Below are positions 1 through 5,063 of a stretch of DNA of 5,063 nt, in pieces; within the stretch, counting starts at the first letter, position 1; each line of letters opens with the position of its first letter. The notes under the pieces were generated by a model, which saw only the letters and a list, made by a program, of their open reading frames with translations, was not told the DNA's origin and did no database searches. A program made the translations under genes and the position numbers. This DNA comes from an uncultured Lachnospiraceae bacterium. Lineage in GTDB: Bacteria > Bacillota > Clostridia > Lachnospirales > Lachnospiraceae. The DNA is taken from NCBI GenBank assembly GCA_902783295.1, contig CACZQT010000300.1, positions 1 to 5,063 of the forward strand. The letters are read 5' to 3'.

Positions 1-611
1 ACTATCACCGCTGCCATTATTCCTGTATTCTCCCAGGACAGTCCCGAGAAGCTGCCCAGTGACCAGTGGTGAAGATTGACAATGTTGGCATCATCCGCAA
101 ATGTCACTGCAAAATCGGTGATTGCAGAGCAGATATATCCGATCATGACGCCGCTGATGATGAGCAGTGACATCTGTTTTGTTTTTAAAGAAATGGCCAG
201 TACAAAGCCCATGGAGAGAAGGGCGCCGGCGAAAGCCGCCGCAATCAGCACAAAGGAGCCTGCAGCGATTCCGCGGCTGAGCAGTCCGATCAGGGTCAGG
301 GAGAGAACCAGCTTTGCACCGGAAGAAATCCCCAGGATGAAGGGGCCGGCAATGGGATTGGCGAAAAAGGTCTGCAGCAGGAAACCGGACAGAGACAGGG
401 CTCCGCCCAGCATCAGCGCGGCAAGAATGCGAGGCAGACGGATGTTCCAGACGATCACCGCGTTTTCCCCGGTGCGGTGGAAGAGGATTCCGGCAATTTC
501 CCGGACCGGGAGATGTATGCTGCCGGCGTTGATGTTCCAGAAAACGAGTACGGCAAGCGCAGCCAGCAGGCCGGTAAAGCCGGTCCAAAGACGAATGTTT
601 TTATTCTCCAT
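1..611 (-). CDS. FecCD/BtuC-family ABC transporter permease, C-terminus cut by window edge
   Basis: This is the membrane subunit of a type II (FecCD/BtuCD-like) importer for iron-siderophore, heme or cobalamin-type substrates. The reading frame is open from the ATG at 609-611 to the left edge: 203 complete codons of a family usually about 330-350 residues long. Hydrophobic segments lie around residues 10-25, 62-83, 100-110, 116-140 and 148-168. The family signature is clear: an R-L-P-R motif at 58-61, then a Gly-rich stretch leading to ANPIAGPFILGISSGA (84-99), and later HWSLGSF (182-188). The start is preceded by GGGACAG. The gene begins 10 nt after the stop of the substrate-binding protein gene, so the two are almost certainly cotranscribed and translationally coupled. 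The missing C-terminus and the expected ATPase gene would lie to the left. The family call is near certain. The substrate is inferred only from the neighbours and the cobalamin riboswitch. Confidence 0.94.
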   Translation of the reverse strand, partial: MENKNIRLWTGFTGLLAALAVLVFWNINAGSIHLPVREIAGILFHRTGENAVIVWNIRLPRILAALMLGGALSLSGFLLQTFFANPIAGPFILGISSGAKLVLSLTLIGLLSRGIAAGSFVLIAAAFAGALLSMGFVLAISLKTKQMSLLIISGVMIGYICSAITDFAVTFADDANIVNLHHWSLGSFSGLSWENTGIMAAVI

Positions 612-621
612 GTTCTGTCCC

Positions 622-2277
622 TTACTGTTTCAGCCTGTGCAGATAGGTCAGTACCCCGTCATCCGGAACATCTCCGGTCAGGACACGGTGGATATCCACG
701 ATCAGCCTGCCGAGTCCCATGGGCTCCTGGAAGAGATTCTTGCCGGTACACCAGACTTCACCGTCCTTCACCGCTTTGAAATCTGCCAGCAGCGGACTCT
801 TTGCCAGCAGCTCATCCATGGTCCAGAGCTCCCCGTCGATGGTACTGTTGTAAATCAGCAGATCCGCGTTCTTTGCGCCGTCATAGAAAGCCTCCATGGT
901 CATGTTGACGGTGGAAAGAGCATTGCCGCTGTTCAGACCGGAAAAGATATACCGGCCTCCGGCCATGTCGATCATTCGGGAAACATAGTCTTCGCTTTTG
1001 CGGACATTCACCGTACCGGCGGCATTGATGTAAAAAAAGGCAGCTGTCTTTCCGGTTCCGGTCTGTTCCGCAAGTGCCTCTGCATTGGCGGCTTCTTTGA
1101 GGAAGAGTGTTTCGGCTTCCTCTTCCCGGCCAAGCAGCGCGCCGTAGAATCTGATCCATTCCATGCGGCCCAGCGGATGCTCCTCATAGCTGGAACGTTC
1201 CACCAGAACTGGAACGCCCAGCGTTTCCAGCTGTTCCTTGATTTTGGGAGAATGATATATCATGGTGGATTCAATAGCCAGATCACACTGTTCGGAGAAG
1301 ATCAGTTCATAATCGGGGGCGTTATACTTGCCGGCGAAGAGCAGGCTGCCGTCCCGGAGCGCCTGCTTTGCCTCCGGGATATACCAGCCGTCCTCGTCTG
1401 TTCCGGACAGGCGGATGTGATCGACTGCATCCAGCGTCCGGAAGAAATCCATGGCAGAGGTTGCAGCCAGATAGATCTTATCCAGCGGCTGGCAGAGAGG
1501 AACGATATCCGCCTCCAGTCCTTCGGGAACGGGCAGTCCTTCCGGAATGATCAGAAAACGTCCGGTCGTGTTGATGTCCGCGAGCAGATAGCCGCCGGTG
1601 TACTCTGTCATACGGAACTGCGTGGCATAGGAGAGAGGAAGCTCCCGCTCCACCGAAAGATTGCTCCACTCCGGCACAGCGGACATCACTTCGGATTCCC
1701 CGGCCGGTGATGATCCGGTCAGTGATGATTCGGATTCCCCAGCCAGATGTGATCCGGATTCCCCGGCCGGTGAAGACTCAGATCCTCCGGCCGGTGAAGA
1801 TTCAGATGGCGCAGCCGGTGAAGATTCAGATTCCTCAGTCAGTGAAGATGCGTCAAAAAAGAGCGTATATGCGATTTCGTGGGGCGTGCTCATGGCGGTT
1901 GTATCCGCGATGACCGGAAACTCCTCGTCCAGCGCCGCCACAGGAATTTCAAAGACAGAGCGGCCGTCCAGGATTTCCGCATCATAGCGGACGTCATTAA
2001 CCAGCATATAATCATAATTGGGGCTGCTCCAGACAATGGATGCCGTCATTTTTCCATCCTGTACAGTGAGTTTCGCTGGTGAGGAAACGGAGGCTTTGCC
2101 GGTTCCTCCGGCAAGGGCGACGGCGATCTCATAAGTACCGTCGGCGATCTGAAAGGTACTGTCGGCAGGGGATTCATTTCTGGCGGAATCAGTATTCTGG
2201 CTCGTTCTGCAGCCTGAAACGGCAAGCAGGAGCAGGATTGTCAGTACAGTGGAAGGTATGTGAATGAGCCGTTTCAT
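622..2277 (-). CDS. Lipoprotein ABC-transporter substrate-binding protein (TroA/BtuF-like) with N-terminal NEAT/Shp-like domain
   Basis: This 551-residue protein is the likely receptor for the adjacent permease. A lipoprotein signal peptide ends in LLAVSGC, with the lipidated Cys at 23, so it should be anchored on the outer face of the membrane. Residues about 44-143 form a small beta-rich domain (ADGTY, then LTVQDGKM, a Tyr-rich SSPNYDYM segment, and IPVAALDEEF). It resembles the C-terminal domain of the chelatase encoded upstream. Residues 150-196 are a low-complexity linker of degenerate 8-residue SESSPAGE repeats. Residues about 205-551 are a class III periplasmic-binding (PF01497-type) domain: KIYLAATSAMDFF (267-279), CDLAIESTMIY (331-341), EEHPLGRMEW (365-374) and VRKSEDYVSRMIDMAGG (425-441). 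The start is supported by AAGGAG at 2286-2291, 8 nt upstream. The ligand is unknown; iron-chelate, heme, corrinoid and cobalt-tetrapyrrole are all possible, and the B12 riboswitch favours a corrinoid or cobalt role. Confidence 0.9.
   Translation of the reverse strand: MKRLIHIPSTVLTILLLLAVSGCRTSQNTDSARNESPADSTFQIADGTYEIAVALAGGTGKASVSSPAKLTVQDGKMTASIVWSSPNYDYMLVNDVRYDAEILDGRSVFEIPVAALDEEFPVIADTTAMSTPHEIAYTLFFDASSLTEESESSPAAPSESSPAGGSESSPAGESGSHLAGESESSLTGSSPAGESEVMSAVPEWSNLSVERELPLSYATQFRMTEYTGGYLLADINTTGRFLIIPEGLPVPEGLEADIVPLCQPLDKIYLAATSAMDFFRTLDAVDHIRLSGTDEDGWYIPEAKQALRDGSLLFAGKYNAPDYELIFSEQCDLAIESTMIYHSPKIKEQLETLGVPVLVERSSYEEHPLGRMEWIRFYGALLGREEEAETLFLKEAANAEALAEQTGTGKTAAFFYINAAGTVNVRKSEDYVSRMIDMAGGRYIFSGLNSGNALSTVNMTMEAFYDGAKNADLLIYNSTIDGELWTMDELLAKSPLLADFKAVKDGEVWCTGKNLFQEPMGLGRLIVDIHRVLTGDVPDDGVLTYLHRLKQ
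1690..1830 (-). repeat. Degenerate 24-bp tandem repeat coding for a Ser/Glu/Pro/Ala/Gly linker
   Basis: About six imperfect units with a mostly 24-bp period encode residues 150-196 of the substrate-binding protein as 8-residue units such as SESSPAAP, SESSPAGG, SESSPAGE and SGSHLAGE. On the plus strand the units share a GATTCCCCGGCCGGTGA-like core. One unit is short, which shows past loss or gain within the array. The linker probably works as a flexible spacer that holds the ligand-binding domain away from the N-terminal domain and membrane anchor. All length changes seen keep the reading frame. Confidence 0.8.
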
Positions 2278-2431
2278 GGAAAGCGCTCCTTTTGCCGGTG
2301 GTTCCCAGATCGGGAACGAGCAGGAAGAGGCGCACCTCCACCTGCTCGATGAAATACGTATATATCCTGGCCGGGGATTGGACTCCCACCTCTATGGATG
2401 GGAGAAAACAAACTTGTTCTGATGGCAGAGG
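2278..2431 (-). other. Structured intercistronic region between chelatase and receptor genes
   Basis: These 154 nt hold no gene but several inverted repeats. The strongest spans 2317-2348: 8-bp arms CGAGCAGG/CCTGCTCG enclose a second 4-bp stem (GAGG/CCTC) with a 4-nt loop. Directly next to it, 2301-2317 pairs GTTCCC with GGGAAC, sharing base 2317. A weaker one pairs CTCCCA (2383-2388) with TGGGAG (2399-2404). None is followed by a T-tract in the direction of transcription, so these look like RNA-processing, stability or translation-modulating hairpins rather than terminators. The ribosome binding site of the receptor gene (2286-2291) lies just downstream and is not inside the strong hairpin. 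Confidence 0.6.
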
Positions 2432-3997
2432 TTACTCTGCGGGAACCGGATTCGAGACGCTCACTTTGTGATCGTACCACTTGCCGGATGTGCCGATCAG
2501 GGCAAGGTCAAATTCCTGATCCAGCGCGGGAACCGGGACATCGAATCCATATACCTCTTCGGTCATCCCGTCGCTGTAGGTGACAGAATCCGTGGTGAGG
2601 TCCAGCAGGACGGCACCGTCTTTCTGGGCGTCTTCTGCGAGTCCGGGAAAAAGATTGACAATGTTCTTGGAGACCAGGCTTACATGAATGACCATTTCTC
2701 CGTCCGCGACCGTCAGCTCTCCCAGACCCTCGGAGGCCTCATTGACATGGAACATACTGCTGTCCGTTTTGAACTCTGCCGTGTAGACGCCGTCAGCCAG
2801 CTGTACATCGCCGGCCGCTGCTTCTTCTGCAGGCTCTGCGCTGCCAATGGCCGCGCCGGCATGCTCTACATAAATTTCCTGCACAGCGGGAATTCTGCCA
2901 AGACCGGAAATCTGGCAGTCCACAGCTTCAAAGTAACCGGAAGCCCCGAACATGCTCTTCCAGGAATCTTCTTCATCCCCGGCCATGTCGTTATTCGCAT
3001 GGTCCCCGGCAACGACCATCAGCGGCCGCAGCACGACTTTGCTGTAGCCTGCTTCGTGAACGGCATCGATCACAGCTTCACAAGCTGTTTCTTCCGGCTC
3101 GCCTTCTACGGTGCCGATAAAAACATTCTGGTATCCAAGAGCCTGCATCTGAGTCTGCATCTGGCTGTAGGTCACCTTGGCTGTGTGGGAAGTACCGTGG
3201 CCCATGAATACAAAAGCCGTTCCATCCTGCGCTGCTGCTTCCAGGCTCTCGTAACCTGCGCCTTCTACGGCTTCAGCGGTAACAGCGACAGCAACCCGCT
3301 CCTTGTCGCTGTTGATAACGGAAGCATCACTGCCTACCTGGCCGAGCAGCGGTTCGGCGATGGCAACTGTTTCAAACTGATCCCGGCAGGCATCAACGGC
3401 ATCGGTGAGCTCGTCGTATTCTGCACCGTGCATCAGATGCGTGGGCTGGATCACCAGGTTTTTAACGCCATTTGCCGCGGCACGCTCCAGTGCCTGGTCC
3501 ATGTTGTCGATAAACTCACCGTCACGCGCCTGCACGTGGTTGATGATAATCTGAGCGGTGAAAGCCCTCCGGACCGACCAGTCAGGATAAGCAGCTTCCA
3601 GCGCTTTTTCGATCCCGCCGATATCCTCTGCACGGCTTCCGTTGAAGGATGTGCCGAAACTTACGACGAGCAGTTCGTTCTCGCCGATATCATCTCCGTT
3701 GCGGGGATCATCAGCTGAAGCATCGCCCGTATCCCGCCCGAAATAATCAGGATCGGCATCTTCACCTTCCACCAGTTCCTTCTGCTCGTCTGTAAGGGCA
3801 TCCCAGGCGGCTTTCGCTGCAGCGCACTGTGCATCGGTGTCCTCCGTCCGTGACTGGACATAAATCGCGTCGATCAGTTCAGCGACCTGATCTGCTTTTT
3901 CCTGATCCGTTTCCGCTGCAGAAGCAGTCTTTGCAGAGCCGCAGGTGACGGCCAGGGCAAGTGCAAGAGACAGAAGCAGTGCCATTTTCTTTTTCAT
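2432..3997 (-). CDS. cbiK: Exported CbiK-type sirohydrochlorin cobaltochelatase with C-terminal NEAT/Shp-like domain
   Basis: CbiK inserts Co2+ (in vitro also Fe2+) into sirohydrochlorin or its precorrin form in the anaerobic cobalamin pathway. The 521-residue product starts with a signal peptide: MKKK, a Leu/Ala core, and a likely signal peptidase I site after ASA at 25-27. The enzyme should therefore be extracytoplasmic, unlike cytoplasmic CbiK. Residues about 33-80 form a helical segment ending AAWDALTDEQKELV, common in clostridial surface proteins. The chelatase core runs from ENELLVVSFGTSFN (106-119) to about 380. It retains the expected metal ligands, by alignment to Salmonella CbiK Glu89, His145 and His207: Glu193 (HGAEY), His267 (FMGHGTSH) and His333 (AGDHANNDMAGDEEDSW). 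An Ala/Glu-rich linker (380-397) leads to an extra beta-rich domain (398-518) related to the receptor's N-terminal domain. The start is supported by AAGGAGG at 4007-4013, 9 nt upstream. It is the first gene after the cobalamin riboswitch. The family call is firm; the physiological substrate outside the membrane is uncertain. Confidence 0.88.
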   Translation of the reverse strand: MKKKMALLLSLALALAVTCGSAKTASAAETDQEKADQVAELIDAIYVQSRTEDTDAQCAAAKAAWDALTDEQKELVEGEDADPDYFGRDTGDASADDPRNGDDIGENELLVVSFGTSFNGSRAEDIGGIEKALEAAYPDWSVRRAFTAQIIINHVQARDGEFIDNMDQALERAAANGVKNLVIQPTHLMHGAEYDELTDAVDACRDQFETVAIAEPLLGQVGSDASVINSDKERVAVAVTAEAVEGAGYESLEAAAQDGTAFVFMGHGTSHTAKVTYSQMQTQMQALGYQNVFIGTVEGEPEETACEAVIDAVHEAGYSKVVLRPLMVVAGDHANNDMAGDEEDSWKSMFGASGYFEAVDCQISGLGRIPAVQEIYVEHAGAAIGSAEPAEEAAAGDVQLADGVYTAEFKTDSSMFHVNEASEGLGELTVADGEMVIHVSLVSKNIVNLFPGLAEDAQKDGAVLLDLTTDSVTYSDGMTEEVYGFDVPVPALDQEFDLALIGTSGKWYDHKVSVSNPVPAE

Positions 3998-4006
3998 GTT
4001 GTTTTT

Positions 4007-4013
4007 CCTCCTT
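4007..4013 (-). promoter_or_regulatory. Strong ribosome binding site of the cbiK-like gene
   Basis: AAGGAGG on the minus strand lies 9 nt before the ATG at 3995-3997, followed by an A-rich spacer. It fixes the start of the chelatase and argues against any longer N-terminus. Confidence 0.85.
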
Positions 4014-4080
4014 CATGTTCCGGTACGGATGCCGCCCCCTGATGTATGGGTAAATTTACACCATCGAGAAAAACGGCACG

Positions 4081-4114
4081 AAAAAGAAAATCCTTTTACC
4101 CTGCGGTAAAAGGA
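4081..4114 (-). terminator. Intrinsic terminator in the riboswitch leader (expression platform)
   Basis: On the minus strand a perfect 10-bp stem (TCCTTTTACC, 4114 to 4105, with GGTAAAAGGA, 4100 to 4091) closes a GCAG loop and is followed at once by TTTTCTTTTT (4090 to 4081). It sits between the cobalamin aptamer and the first gene, where a ligand-controlled terminator is expected. Its 3' arm is an exact copy of a segment of the aptamer, which suggests how the switch works. High B12 should allow this hairpin to form and stop transcription about 80 nt before the chelatase start. Confidence 0.85.
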
Positions 4115-4310
4115 CTCAATATCCGGCTCCCTGAAAAGCTTCATTACGCACATATCCCTGCAAATCCGTGCGCATCCCCCGGAGGGTTTATCGTAAATGC
4201 ATTTTATAAATGCGTTTACGATATATACAGAAAAGGCGCTTTCTGCGAAACAGGCAGAATGCCGGAGCAATGGTACAATCAAGTCCTCGTGATCTGGAAA
4301 TTTCTTTCCC
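4115..4310 (-). other. Long leader between aptamer and terminator
   Basis: About 200 nt separate the end of the B12 box/outer stem from the terminator, which is longer than in most cobalamin riboswitch leaders. The stretch contains the 35-bp palindrome and a CCCTCCGGGGG run next to it (about 4176-4186), and no convincing gene. Short open frames cross it on both strands, but none has a good ribosome binding site or a recognisable product. Confidence 0.55.
4189..4223. repeat. 35-bp near-perfect palindrome in the leader (operator or RNA hairpin)
   Basis: Two 16-bp arms, TATCGTAAATGCATTT (4189-4204) and AAATGCGTTTACGATA (4208-4223), match at 15 of 16 positions around a TAT centre. No T-tract follows on either strand, so it is not a simple intrinsic terminator. 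Its AT-rich dyad symmetry looks like a transcription-factor operator. In the minus-strand transcript it would also fold into a strong hairpin between the aptamer and the terminator. No regulator can be named: the outer TCGTAAA/TTTACGA half-sites only loosely recall BirA- or Zur-type sites. Confidence 0.6.
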
Positions 4311-4495
4311 GTACCGGCAGACGGCAGGTTTCCTGGCTCACGGCATTCGGCATGGCCGCCTTCCCAATGACTCAGTGGCTGCGTTTCCGCTTGGTCATGC
4401 CCTTCCGCATACAGTGACGAGATCGCACAGGCCTTACACCTGTTTCCCTTTTACCCTCTGTCAGCGCAAAAAGGCTGCAGAGGCACCGGCTGCTT
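4311..4495 (-). ncRNA. Cobalamin (vitamin B12) riboswitch aptamer
   Basis: All the conserved boxes appear in order on the minus strand. They are GGTGCC (4487 to 4482), GGGAAACAGGTG (4448 to 4437), GCCACTG (4379 to 4373), GGGAAGG (4365 to 4359) and the B12-box AGCCAGGAAACCTGCC (4338 to 4323). GCCGG-type sequences at both ends can close the outer stem. The GGGAAGG segment after GCCACTG fits the class I (adenosylcobalamin-type) architecture, a tentative class call. It lies just downstream of a consensus promoter and upstream of the chelatase/transporter genes, so the whole operon should be switched off when intracellular cobalamin is plentiful. The exact ends are approximate. Confidence 0.93.
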
Positions 4496-4515
4496 TTCTT
4501 TATTCAGTTTGCATT

Positions 4516-4544
4516 ATTATATGACGTCTGGTATTATTTGTCAA
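4516..4544 (-). promoter_or_regulatory. Consensus sigma-A promoter of the B12-regulated operon
   Basis: Minus-strand TTGACA (4544 to 4539) and TATAAT (4521 to 4516) are separated by exactly 17 bp, a perfect match to the housekeeping consensus. Transcription should start near 4509, about 14-20 nt before the riboswitch aptamer. Such a strong promoter fits a unit whose control is mainly by riboswitch termination. Confidence 0.9.
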
Positions 4545-4571
4545 CGAAGGGGGATTGAAAACCTTCACTCC

Positions 4572-4820
4572 ATGAAGAGAAATATGGCCGATGGAGAATT
4601 CTGCCTTGAAGCAGAAAACAAGCACAAAGGTTTTGGCACAGCTTTGATGCACGGAGCCATCCGGTGGTGTCAGGAGCTTGGCGTTGAAAAATGTTATGTG
4701 AATTCTTTTGGACAGAGAAAGGATTTCTATAAGGCCGCCGGATTCTCCACGGAAAATGCAACAGGTTTCTGGTATAAAGTACTGAATAAACAGCTTCAGA
4801 CACCAGAACCCGGAACTTAG
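4572..4820 (+). pseudogene. C-terminal remnant of a GNAT-family N-acetyltransferase
   Basis: The frame encodes up to 82 residues from the ATG at 4572 that look like the acetyl-CoA-binding half of a GNAT enzyme. Visible parts are a motif-A-like KHKGFGTALMHGAI, then GVEKCYVNSF, and a motif-B-like FYKAAGF ending near FWYKVL. GNAT enzymes normally have at least about 140 residues, so the N-terminal half is missing. No ribosome binding site precedes the ATG at 4572; an AAGGGGG at 4547-4553 is too far away. The frame stays open up to the operon promoter at about 4509, where it has no GNAT similarity. The fragment is probably a non-functional remnant cut when this junction formed. A short functional protein is possible but unlikely. 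Confidence 0.65.
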
Positions 4821-4846
4821 AGGAGGCTGTAAATACAGCTTCTTTT
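4821..4846 (+). terminator. Candidate weak intrinsic terminator after the GNAT remnant
   Basis: GAGGCTGT (4823-4830) pairs with ACAGCTTC (4835-4842), including one G-U pair, around an AAAT loop. It begins right after the remnant's TAG stop (4818-4820) and is followed by TTTT (4843-4846). The T-tract is short, so termination would be modest. Its presence suggests the remnant's 3' end is original and intact. Confidence 0.5.
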
Positions 4847-4958
4847 GACAGAAGGACTTTTTCAATAGAAAAACCGGAAGCATCGTGATATACTTTCCTC
4901 AGACGCTCATTGCGCCGGCGGCTGCACGGCGGCAAAATATACTGTAAAAAGAGAATTC
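4847..4958 (+). other. Intergenic region before the right-edge gene; possible -10 elements only
   Basis: No gene is seen here. TATACT occurs at 4889-4894 and 4938-4943 and could serve as a -10 element for the downstream gene. Neither has a good -35 at 16-18 bp: TTGCGC at 4910-4915 is 22 bp from the second, and TTGACA at 4845-4850 has no partner at the right spacing. The promoter is therefore not resolved. Confidence 0.3.
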
Positions 4959-4970
4959 AGGAGGGACAGC

Positions 4971-5063
4971 ATGAAACACAATATTTATCCCGGCTATGAA
5001 AATCAGTACAAATCTTATCTGAAACCCGACTGCGGTGAATTTGACGCGGAAACGATCCGTGCA
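4971..5063 (+). CDS. N-terminus of an unrecognised protein, cut by window edge
   Basis: An open frame begins at ATG 4971 and runs off the right edge after 31 codons, starting MKHNIYPGYENQYKSYLKPD. AGGAGGG at 4959-4965 sits 5 nt before the ATG, a good ribosome binding site for this type of organism. There is no signal peptide or membrane segment in the visible part; it is hydrophilic and rich in Tyr and Lys. I do not recognise the family from so short a stretch. It diverges from the B12-regulated operon and is separated from it by the acetyltransferase remnant, so no functional link is implied. Confidence 0.7.
   Translation, partial: MKHNIYPGYENQYKSYLKPDCGEFDAETIRA

Noticed and set aside
76..1710. 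Long plus-strand open frame (544 codons) opposite the permease and receptor genes
   Set aside because: It has no ribosome binding site or recognisable domain, and it spans two clearly coding minus-strand genes and their junction. Its length comes from codon bias of the opposite strand.
1690..1830. Possible CRISPR array or noncoding minisatellite
   Set aside because: The units are contiguous without spacers, degenerate, and encode an in-frame Ser/Pro-rich linker.
2317..2348. Intrinsic terminator of the chelatase gene
   Set aside because: The stem is strong but is followed by TTCCCGATC on the transcribed strand, not a T-tract, and the next gene depends on read-through.
2468..3718. Plus-strand open frame (416 codons) opposite the chelatase gene
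   Set aside because: It is an antisense shadow of a well-supported CbiK coding sequence. Its product is Cys/His/Phe-rich with no family resemblance.
3937..3943. Lipobox-like AVTC in the chelatase signal peptide
   Set aside because: Thr just before the Cys is unusual for signal peptidase II, and a better signal peptidase I site (ASA) follows, so I call it secreted rather than a lipoprotein, with some doubt.
4013..4282. Minus-strand open frame in the leader, up to 89 codons
   Set aside because: It would start at TTG without a good ribosome binding site and passes through the palindrome and terminator; the composition is not protein-like. A leader peptide role is not supported.
4046..4524. Plus-strand frames across the riboswitch region
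   Set aside because: They are antisense to the riboswitch aptamer, with no start signals or recognisable products.
4845..4850. TTGACA as a -35 for the right-edge gene
   Set aside because: There is no acceptable -10 at 16-18 bp and it overlaps the tail of the candidate terminator.
4500..4935. Minus-strand frames opposite the GNAT remnant
   Set aside because: They are shadows of the GNAT frame, with no similarity or ribosome binding site, and they extend through the consensus promoter.

Overview
The window looks like chromosomal DNA of an anaerobic Bacillota, most likely a Clostridia/Lachnospiraceae-type gut bacterium. The evidence is strong AGGAGG ribosome binding sites, a consensus sigma-A promoter, a cobalamin riboswitch with a Gram-positive style intrinsic terminator, a lipoprotein substrate-binding protein, and protein sequences resembling those of that group. 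The taxonomic call is inference from style, not from a database match.

Most of the window (about 1-4545) is one minus-strand transcription unit read from right to left. It starts at a perfect TTGACA-N17-TATAAT promoter (4516-4544). This is followed by a cobalamin riboswitch aptamer (about 4311-4495), a long leader with a 35-bp near-perfect palindrome (4189-4223) and an intrinsic terminator (4081-4114), and then three genes. The first encodes an exported CbiK-type anaerobic cobaltochelatase with an extra C-terminal beta-rich domain (2432-3997). The second encodes a lipoprotein ABC-transporter substrate-binding protein with a related domain at its N-terminus (622-2277). The third encodes a FecCD/BtuC-type permease that runs off the left edge (1-611). 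An ATPase gene would be expected just outside the window.

Together the genes suggest a vitamin B12-repressed system at the cell surface. An extracytoplasmic chelatase and a lipoprotein receptor, both carrying a NEAT/Shp-like accessory domain, would handle a tetrapyrrole, a corrinoid or cobalt/iron and pass it to an ABC importer. The substrate cannot be read from the sequence.

The riboswitch shows a likely switching mechanism. An 11-nt stretch of the aptamer is repeated exactly as the 3' arm of the terminator, so the terminator's 5' arm can pair with either copy.

The right end (4545-5063) holds a plus-strand remnant of a GNAT acetyltransferase whose upstream part abuts the operon promoter, a small candidate terminator, an intergenic stretch, and the first 31 codons of an unrecognised plus-strand gene with a good ribosome binding site at 4959-4965.
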